Assembly: GCA_964017045.1 (NCBI GenBank)
Contig: OZ024794.1
Span: 21,191,316-21,255,315, forward strand
Direction: 5' to 3'
Length of the DNA: 64,000 nt
Source: Omphiscola glabra
Lineage: Eukaryota > Mollusca > Gastropoda > Lymnaeidae
Part shown: one piece after another, positions 57,076 through 64,000 of the stretch
How positions within the stretch are numbered: the first letter of the stretch is position 1
Layout of the letters: every line of letters begins with the position of its first letter
Made by a program: the position numbers and the translations under genes
Notes under the pieces: model-generated
What the model saw: only the letters and a program-made list of their open reading frames with translations
What the model was told of the DNA's origin: nothing
Database searches by the model: none

Positions 57076-59748
57076 ATGGCGGGATATGTTGGTGAGAAAT
57101 GGACGTTACAGGAAATTAGACGTCGGGGTTTAGCACTCCATTATCAAGGAGACGAACTTGTGCAATTTATAAAGGGCATGTGGGAAAAACAGAGAGAGCA
57201 AGAACGAATAGAAACGCAGATAGCGCAAGAACATATAGATAAACAGAGATACATAGAACGAACAGCCAAACAGAGATATGTAGAACGTACATCCAAACAG
57301 AGATATGTAGAACGTACACCCAAACAGAGATATGTAGAACGTACAGCCAGACAGAGACAGTACGAACCTAGAGATAGACAGAAGCAATACGAAACTCAAA
57401 AACTAGATGAAGAAATTAGACTTGCGAAGTTAGAAGCAGAACGACGAACAAGTATTTTAAAGAGACAGGCAAATTACTTTAAGGACCGGGATGATGATGA
57501 TAGTCAGGAACAGGAAATACATGGCATTGCCAGTATTTACTGTGAGAATCCCTATAAAAATGTTGATCGGGTTTGTCACGATAAAACTGAAAATAAATTA
57601 ATTGGCAAACAGAGAGATGTAGAGCGTACAGCCAAACAGAATTATATAGATGGCATTACAAGCTTTTACTGTGAGGATCCCTATGAACAATTTAATGAGT
57701 TTGATATTAATGAATTTGAACTTGATAGGTTAAAAATAGAGGCAGATAAACAGAAACAAATTGAACTGGATAAGTTAAAAATAGAGGCAGATACACAGAG
57801 ACAGTTTGAACTCGATAAGTTAAAAATAGAGGCAGATAAACAGAAACAAATTGAACTTGATAAGTTAAAAATAGAGGCAGATAAAAAAAGACAATTTGAA
57901 CTGGATAAGTTAAAAATAGAGGCAGATAAACAGATACAAATTGAACTTGATAAGTTAAAAATAGAGGCAGATAAAAAGAGACAATTGGAACTGGATAAGT
58001 TAAAAATAGAGGCAGATAAACAGATACAAATTGAACTTGATAAGTTAAAAATAAAGGAAGATAAAAAGAGACAATTTGAATTGGATAAGTTAAAAATCGA
58101 GGCAGATAAACAAAGACAGTTTGAACTGGATAAGTTAAAAATAGAAGAGGCAGATAAACAAAGACAATTTGAACTGGATAAGTTAAAAATAGAAGCAGAT
58201 AAACAGATACAAATTGAACTGGATAAGTTAAAAATCGAGGCAGATAAACAAAGACAGTTTGAACTGGATAAGTTAAAAATAGAAGAGGAAGATAAGCAGA
58301 GACAATTCGAACTGGATAAGTTAAAAATAGTTGAGGCCGATAAACAGAGACAATTTGAACTTGATAAGTTAAAAATAGAAGAAGATAAGCAGAGACAATT
58401 CGAACTGGATAAGATAAAAATAGTTGAGGCCGATAAACAGAGAGAAGAAGAACGTATGGATAGACATAGACAGAAATAACGTATAGAAAGAGATAGACAG
58501 AGAGAGGAAGAACGTATGGATAGACAGAGAGAGGAAGAACGTATAGAAAGAGATAAACAGAGTCAGAGACAATACGAACTAGATAAACTTATTAAAGAAA
58601 TTAGACTGGCGGAAATAAAAGCAGAACGACGGGAAATTATTTTAAAAACACAAACTTATTGTTATAACAACAGTGAAGGTAGTGAAGTTGAGGAGCGTAA
58701 AGTTATTTTGTCCGCCAGGGAAAAGGAAAATGATGGGGACATTACAGAGTTTGTGGAGGAGATCAGTTATCCCGAGGAATCTCATGCAAACATAACTGAG
58801 TGTAGGGACGATGAGTCGTTCGTGGTATCGAGGGAGGAGGTAATATTGGTGGAAGCAGGTGATACACAATTTTACCATGTACAAGTGAATCTTGATAATG
58901 TACCAGATATCATTTTTGATGAACAAGATGATGCTTATGATGTAAAGTTTAGAAATGAAAATTTTTTTTGTGATGGTGTACACGCTACCATCTCTGGTGG
59001 CGTACAAGATGATGTACAAACTGTAGGTTTTGTTGATGTACAACAGCGATATGTGAATTTTTTACTGGAGAGAGATTTTGATTATGTACAAGAGGCAGAC
59101 TTTGATTTTTTGCGGGATGATAATTTGGGTTTTGTGAAGGATGAAGATTTGGGGTTTCTTCATGAGAATTTTGTGGATGAGGAAAATTTGAGTTTAGTGG
59201 AGGAGGAAAATGTGTGTTTTAATTTTGAAGGCGTTAGAACCTGGACAAGCAACGGTTGCCACGATGTAGAGGCCACGAACTTGCCAGGGGCCGTCTTACG
59301 ACGGGGACGTAATGTCAACAAAGTGGAAGTCATTGGGGACGACTTCACGTGGACCTACGAGGGTCGTAGTCCACGCGCTGAATTTAGTAGTGGTGTAGAG
59401 GTCAATGGTTGCTCAAGGCTTGAGAACCGTGTTTGTGTTGGGTCTGGTTTGGACTCGGGCGGTCTTGGTGAGAACAGAGGGGCTTGCTTTAATGGAGTCT
59501 CCGTGGTGGAGATGAGCGTTTTCACTAACGTGGGGTTAGGTGAGAGCAGTTTTGGTCTGTTTATGAAGTGTCATGATTTGTTTTGTAATGTATTATTATG
59601 TTATGCATATGACAAAGTACTTTTTGGAGTTGTTTTGGTGTTAAGCGTTGGAAAAGTATTGTTATTTGAGCAGGAAATGTTTAGATGGGGGAAAGATGTA
59701 CACGTCTTGTGGAAAGCGACTGATAAGAGAGATATCCCGCCCTCTTAA
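57076..59748 (+). pseudogene. Gag-like coiled-coil protein of the LTR element, one internal stop
   Basis: I chose the ATG at 57076, which has G at +4; upstream in-frame codons are not ATG. Codons 1-467 end at a TAA (58477-58479), and the same frame reopens at once to 59748, 890 codons in all. N-terminus (about 1-35, MAGYVGEKWTLQEIRRRGLA) resembles the short helical start of molluscan Ty3/Gypsy Gag proteins. About 60-120 is QRYVERTxK repeats. About 215-460 is a long charged coiled coil of ~15-residue ELDKLKIEADKQRQF units. The post-stop part continues the coil, then turns acidic (DEENLSLVEEEN). It ends in a Gly/Val-rich region with a hydrophobic segment (LFGVVLVLSVGKVLLF). No zinc knuckle, major homology region, or D-T/S-G protease motif was seen. 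The stop lies where neighbours read CAGAGAGAGGAAGAACGT, so it looks like a local lesion, though a two-ORF design cannot be excluded. Confidence 0.75.
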
Positions 59749-60036
59749 AATCAACTGGACAGTTGACGGCTGTCTAAATGACTCTACGGATGATGACATT
59801 TTTTTGTTCTCTTCAGCAGTCAGGATATTGTTTTCCCTGTTTCATTAGTTAATTTTTGAATGTGTCATGTTTTGACTATTACTATAATCGCTTGGACTTG
59901 TTGATAATATCGATGGTGATTATGTAAATTTACTGTATGATGTTTTGCCAAGGTTATATAGTTTTACATTAACTAATAATTTCATACACTGACTTTAAAT
60001 TTTGTTTGGAAGATTCTACTCGTGGAGTAGAATCTA
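59749..60036 (+). other. 3' untranslated region of the LTR element
   Basis: AT-rich sequence between the end of the Gag-like frame and the polypurine tract. No pol-like coding remnant was seen on either strand. Confidence 0.5.
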
Positions 60037-60054
60037 AGCGGAAGAGGGGGGATA
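60037..60054 (+). promoter_or_regulatory. Polypurine tract
   Basis: AGCGGAAGAGGGGGGATA sits immediately before the 3' LTR start, the expected position for plus-strand priming. Confidence 0.85.
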
Positions 60055-60393
60055 TGTCAAGGGTATGAAATCAATGTAGATATGTTTGTAAGTAAATCAT
60101 GTTGAGTTAGAGAGTATACGTGTAGCGTTGTATATTGTGCGTGAATGTTGTGACGTATTTGGGTAGGGGAAGTGACGTATTAGTTGAGTGTAGTGTGGAG
60201 AGTGGAATGTAGATGGCGGTTGGACAAAGCGATGTTGTAGAACCTTAGGAAAGAGAGCTGTGTGCCTTGTGTTTCCTGATAATTAAAGTTATATATAGTT
60301 ATGAAAAGGACTTGAGTTGTTATTGTTACTAATGATGGAATTATTGGAAGAACTTGATTGAATGATCCAATCCTGAGGACATAGAAGTTGACA
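60055..60393 (+). repeat. 3' LTR (339 bp)
   Basis: Begins TGTCAAGGG and ends GAAGTTGACA. It is followed by the GGGTC target duplication and then the rest of SPIN copy D. Confidence 0.93.
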
Positions 60394-60465
60394 GGGTCAT
60401 CACAATATAAGGAACTGTATTAAAGGGTCGTGGCATTAGGGAGGTTGAGAACTACTAATATAAAA

Positions 60466-60752
60466 GTTCAATATTTTTGTTTGCCTGCGAAATTCGTTAC
60501 CAAAATCATCAAAAACAATTTTAAAATTTCAGTTAAGTGAGTCCAAAGTTGGCTTCAGTTATAAAAGGAAAGCGAGGGAAAGAGTTAATTTTTGTTTAGT
60601 TTCTGAGGCTCATCGCTTAACTCTTACTGTGTTTAAATTAATTGTATTTTACTTAATAATAGAGATAGGAACATATAACGCAATATGAATTATTAGAGTG
60701 AAAATGAAAGAAGAAAACTATTTAAAAAAACGAATCGATTTTATGAAGCGGG
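60466..60752. other. AT-rich spacer
   Basis: No gene or repeat recognised. Confidence 0.4.
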
Positions 60753-60760
60753 TGTATGAG

Positions 60761-60932
60761 CAGTGGCGTAGCGAGCTTAACTCACGCCCTGGGCAAATTA
60801 CCTTTTTAGCGCCGCCCCCCCCCCCTATTCGAAAACCATACAATATTTTATGTAAAATATACCATTTGGCGCCCCTTTGTGAGTAGCGCCCGGGGCATGA
60901 TGCCCCCCTTGCCCCCCCTCGCTACGCCACTG
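60761..60932. mobile_element. hAT-like MITE, CAGTGGCGTAGC family (172 bp)
   Basis: TIRs CAGTGGCGTAGCGAG and CTCGCTACGCCACTG. Perfect 8-bp target duplication TGTATGAG at 60753-60760 and 60933-60940. Reverse-complemented it aligns almost base for base with 43511-43677, including GGGGCGCCAAATGGTATATT and TTTTCGAATAGGGG. The main differences are in G-run length. Confidence 0.93.
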
Positions 60933-61009
60933 TGTATGAGTGCGTCTCCACAGCTCTGGTCGCATGATTTAAAATTAGGATAGACACACTTCCTACGTGT
61001 GTGTGGCTG

Positions 61010-61570
61010 CGTCAATGTATGTGACCTTCGGGCATGTGTGTGTGTCTTCAACATGCGTACATGTGTGTCTGCGCGAATGTGTGTGACCTTCGTGCATGTT
61101 TGTGTGTCTGCAACCTGCGTACATGTGTGTCTGCGTGAATGTGTGTGATCTTCGTGCATGTGTGTGTGTCTGCAACCTGCGTACATGTGTGTCTGCGTGA
61201 ATGTGTGTTTGTCTGCGGGAATGAGTGTTTGTCTGCGTGAATGTGTGTTTGTCTGCGTGAATGTGTGTTTGTCTGCGTGAATGTGTGTTTGTCTGCGGGA
61301 ATGAGTGTTTGTCTGCGGAAATGAGTGTTTGTCTGCGTGAATGTGTGTTTGCAGCCATATGTGTGTCTATATACACGGGTGTCTCCGTGCATGTGTGCGT
61401 CTGTGTCCTGCGTAAGTATGTTAGTGTGTGCGTGTGTGTGTTTGCCACGGTTGTGCATTTGTGTCTGTGTGAATTGGTGTGTAACTGTGACCTGCATTCA
61501 TGTGTGTGTGTGAATGTGTGTGTGTAACTGTGACCTGCATTCATGTGTGTGTGTGAATGTGTGTGTGTGC
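61010..61570 (+). repeat. TG-rich compound tandem repeats
   Basis: The left part (61020-61200) has ~60-bp units with GTGTGACCTTCGTGCATGTG and CTGCAACCTGCGTACATGTG. The middle (61195-61345) has an 18-bp GTGTTTGTCTGCGTGAAT unit. The right part has two copies of GTAACTGTGACCTGCATTCA plus TGTGTGTGTG. The open frames on both strands (His/Thr-rich on minus) are by-products. Confidence 0.92.
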
Positions 61571-61989
61571 TTTGACAATAACATTCAAAGGCGTATTTCT
61601 CTGTACGCTGTTTTGTTTAAAGGGGGGCTTCCGTTAAAATGTTGTGCAGACTTGATTTATTAATTAGAGAATATGTGGATTGAGCTTTCGAATAGGCAGA
61701 AAAGTAAATTATGGCGGCAGTGGCCCGACCCATGGGTGCGAATAGGGCGAACACCCCATGTGGGAGTCCTGGGTTCCATTATTTAAATGGTGTTTGTGTT
61801 ACAGGTGCACACTTTTGAGAGTTTGTCCTGGACGACACAGAGAGCGTTTAACAACAGCGCAAGTGTGTGAAGAAAATAATCTCACGCATTTTTTAAAACG
61901 GCTAATTGACCCGCTTGCGTCAAGCTATCGAGGTGAAACTTGACATATAGACTCGTTGTCGATGACAACACATTCTATCAAATTTTTAG
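61571..61989. other. Spacer, nothing recognised
   Basis: A short plus frame (61758-61943) shows no domain. A GGTGTTTGTGTTACAG stretch near 61788 resembles a splice acceptor, but nothing else supports an exon. Confidence 0.35.
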
Positions 61990-62330
61990 CGCCACCCCAA
62001 AAAACTGTTTCTCCTGTTTTTCAAGGGGAAGATAAGCCTTAAATCCCCGATAACTGCGCTAATTGTGATTCTTTTTTTTTTAATATCGCAAAAGCGTTTG
62101 GTGCGTAATATTTTCTTTTTGTTTTTCTAAAATTTTTGGTAAAAATAAATCTGCGGTTTAAAAGCGGGAGTGTCATTAGCATATTAATATAGTTCAGGGG
62201 CGTGTAGACCAAACTGTGTGATTGCGAGTTGGGGGGGGGGGGGGGGGCACTAATTGGGATTCTTATAAAGTGCGTAATTTTTTTTTTATGTTTTCTTTTC
62301 AAATTTTCAGCTCCACTCCGGATTGCTCGA
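61990..62330 (+). repeat. Dispersed repeat family D, diverged copy
   Basis: Blocks CCCGATAACTGCGCTAATTG, GTTTAAAAGCGGGAGTG, TTAATATAGTTCAGGGGCGT, a long G-run and CTAATTGGGATTCTTATAAA match the right half of the 38738-39245 copy in the same order. Confidence 0.6.
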
Positions 62331-63364
62331 TATTAGATTTTATAACCGATACGAAAAGCATTGTTTTTAGTGGTTGTTTAATGTGGTAGCGATATATTTT
62401 TTTTTTAAATCAATATATACTTCAAATAAAAGTAGGTGAATGGGTGATAATGACGCCACTAATCCGTTATTTCCGATTCTACGACCGAGGCGACTAAGAA
62501 GCACCGCGACCGTAGATATTCTTTTAAAAATCGATTACAAAGGGAATAAACCAAGTACATGACACGCTCGGCGATTACAAGCATTTGAAAATGTTTTAAA
62601 GCATCTGTGATTACTCATAAACCGAAGAGACGAGTTTCCAAAGGTCAACTGCATGTAAATCGGCGCACTTGGGTGCGTGCAGGACCACAGGACTCGGTCT
62701 CGGTGGCTAAGTTTATTCTAAGGCGGGGAAACAAACATGGTGGCCCGTCTCTTAACCCTGGCCGCCATCAAATTAGGTGTACACCCGGCACTAAAGAGGC
62801 CAGCTTAGGCGGATGTTTTACATGTGCAAATTGAAACAAGGGCCGCGGAAAAACACTGTAGGGACCCCAATTAAAATCGCTAACCGTTTGTTTATCAGAC
62901 GATCGAAAGCAGGCGAGTGGGGCGGGGCAATTGAACGAGGACTGCAACTCGTTTCTTAACTGCAATCTTAACGTCCTTGACATTGGGATTTACAAACAAA
63001 AAAAATTGATCGATTTTATGATAATTAACGTAAAGAAAACAATACCACTTCTGCTAGTGGGTTACTTAGTTTAGACTGTCTGAACGATTCAACATTTTTT
63101 TTTTAAATTGACAACTGTCTATGACGCAAAATAAAAAAATATCTTCACCTACTCTATAGGTGTCTTGTGTTTACATTATTATGATTGTAAAATGTTGTCT
63201 TGGTTTAAATTTGTATTTATGTATGTGCTGAAAATGAATATGTAGGCTACAGTGTAATGGAAAAAAAAACGTTTCCATTTAATTTGGTCAATAAGGAATC
63301 GGCTAATTTGGATAGATCGTACCTGATTTCATTTGCGCGTTTTTTAATCCCTGGTTCCCATAGG
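62331..63364. other. Spacer with unique balanced block
   Basis: 62440-62990 is non-repetitive with balanced composition. Short frames (plus 62607-62834, minus 62768-62983) have no recognised domain. 62990-63350 is AT-rich. Confidence 0.4.
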
Positions 63365-63455
63365 GTCATAACCCAGGTTAGGGATACGTTTAGGGTTCAG
63401 GCTAGGTTTAGGGATAGAATTAGGGTTCAGGTTAGGTTTAAGGATACATTTAGGA
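63365..63455 (+). repeat. Degenerate TTAGGG-containing ~22-bp repeats
   Basis: Units vary around AGGTTTAGGGATAGAATTAG and TTTAGGGTTCAGG. TTAGGG or TTTAGGG occurs several times but never as a perfect telomeric array. Confidence 0.7.
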
Positions 63456-63587
63456 CATAAGTTCGCGGATCGCTGCAACCAAGATGGCGGCCACGGTACG
63501 ATGTCTCCAAATTTACCAAAGAATCTTATCTTAAATAAATAGTTAAACAAGATATGTTATAAGGGCTTGAAAAATAAATGTCGCATT

Positions 63588-63960
63588 AGAGATGGAGTCG
63601 GTGGGCCGTCGAGCGCGAGCTCTTAATGCCCCCCCGGCGCCCCCCCCCCCCCCCCACACACGCCAGCGCACTGAGGGTTTCCCCGACGCCAGCCCGTGCG
63701 GAAGGGCGCCGGGAACTTCCCCCTTGACCTAGGAAGCCCGGTCGACCGAGGACGCTGCGTTTAAAGCGTCCGCAGTCCACTCTCTGTGGGTCTGGACGGC
63801 TTTGCTTCCACTCCGGGGGGTTGGTGTTGCGTTACCTCCCCCCACCGCCCAAGGAGTCTTCCGGTCGGGACGTTGGTAGTGGCGGGACGAAACAGTTGCC
63901 TAGGAGCGGCTTTCTCACGGCCGCGTAGTTAAACTTTTTTTTTCTTCTATTTTTAATGCA
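63588..63960 (-). repeat. GC-rich dispersed repeat, copy 2
   Basis: Matches 11038-11440 in order: GTCGGTGGGCCGTCGAGCG, GAGCTCTTAATGCCC, GACGCTGCGTTTAAAGCGTC, CGCAG, and GGGACGAAACAGTTGCCTAG then GAGCGGC. It ends in an AATAAA-containing AT-rich stretch. It may continue beyond the window. Confidence 0.65.
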
Positions 63961-64000
63961 TTTCAAATAAAGAGAGGTTAATTATGTTGCTGGTTAATTT

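Larger units (their letters stand above)
55314..60393 (+). mobile_element. Non-autonomous LTR retrotransposon with Gag-like ORF (5080 bp)
   Basis: Bounded by 339-bp direct LTRs starting TGTCAAGGGTATG and ending GAAGTTGACA (3') or GAAGTTGAAA (5'). The LTRs differ at two positions by eye. A 5-bp target duplication GGGTC lies at 55309-55313 and 60394-60398. A PBS follows the 5' LTR and a purine tract precedes the 3' LTR. The ~4.4-kb interior holds one long Gag-like frame broken by one stop, and no protease, RT, RNase H or integrase motif. This fits the terminal-repeat-with-GAG type of non-autonomous element. Near-identical LTRs imply a recent insertion, mobilised by a partner's enzymes. Confidence 0.92.
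55174..60465 (+). mobile_element. SPIN-like hAT MITE, copy D, split by an LTR retrotransposon
   Basis: The interval includes the perfect 8-bp target duplication ATATAAAA at 55174-55181 and 60458-60465. The SPIN halves are 55182-55313 (begins TTGCGGTTCTCAGCCTGTGG) and 60399-60457 (ends GGTTGAGAACTACTA). Rejoined they total 191 bp, the size of copies A to C, with the blocks GGGGTCGCCTAAGATCATCG and GGAACTGTATTAAAGGGTCG. The outermost bases of both TIRs have drifted from CAG, so this copy is old relative to the insertion it contains. Confidence 0.92.

Noticed and set aside
59749..60036. Remnant pol gene after the Gag-like frame
   Set aside because: Fewer than 300 bases remain before the polypurine tract and none read as protease, RT or integrase.
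61048..61544. His/Thr-rich secreted protein on the minus strand
   Set aside because: Translation of TG-rich tandem repeats; several overlapping frames are open.

Overview
The window reads as intergenic or intronic DNA from a metazoan nuclear genome, most likely a mollusc and probably a gastropod. It is A+T-rich with frequent poly-G/poly-C runs. No bacterial operons, ribosome binding sites, rRNA, tRNA or CRISPR arrays are visible. I found no host protein-coding gene that I can support. The mollusc call is an inference from the mix of CR1/L2-like and RTE-like LINE remnants, the minisatellite load, and SPIN-type hAT elements, which I recall being reported in the pond snail Lymnaea stagnalis. It is not proven.

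Two kinds of sequence dominate. (1) About 35 tandem-repeat arrays with unrelated units of 12 to 79 bp together cover roughly 19 kb by adding the intervals below, or about 30% of the window. The largest is a 3.9-kb array of a 15-bp unit (14332-18220). Others are a 22-bp array (26350-28098), a 24-bp array (28573-29995), a 39-bp array (34455-36012), a 36-bp array (43745-44395) and a 45-bp array (44672-45343). When the unit is a multiple of three and lacks stops, the array gives long open frames on both strands. These are not treated as genes. (2) Transposable elements make up most of the rest. There are LINE remnants at 372-1440, 7838-8513, 19797-20004 and 30240-30365. There is a deletion derivative of a long-TIR DNA transposon at 21467-21962. 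At least a dozen short hAT-like elements have 8-bp target duplications that can be read directly. One nearly intact non-autonomous LTR retrotransposon lies at 55314-60393.

The clearest story is at the right end. A 191-bp SPIN-like hAT element, flanked by a perfect 8-bp duplication, was split by a 5.08-kb LTR retrotransposon. That element has 339-bp LTRs differing at only two positions, a 5-bp target duplication, a PBS and a PPT. It carries a single Gag-like coiled-coil frame broken by one stop codon, and no recognisable protease, reverse transcriptase or integrase. A second SPIN-like copy at 48402-48757 was split by a different hAT MITE. Two more copies lie side by side at 40443-40850.

Layout: 1-3570 LINE remnant and AT-rich DNA; 3570-9215 small minisatellites, MITEs and a CR1/L2 fragment; 11038-14330 GC-rich dispersed repeat and three arrays; 14332-18220 giant 15-bp array; 18470-22130 MITE, LINE tail and TIR element; 24411-34130 polypyrimidine tract and several arrays; 34455-36012 39-bp array, followed by a unique higher-GC block; 37280-49715 arrays, MITEs and SPIN copies; 49968-54530 arrays; 55174-60465 nested SPIN/LTR element; 60753-64000 MITE, TG-rich repeats, a telomere-like tract and a second copy of the GC-rich repeat, cut off by the window edge.
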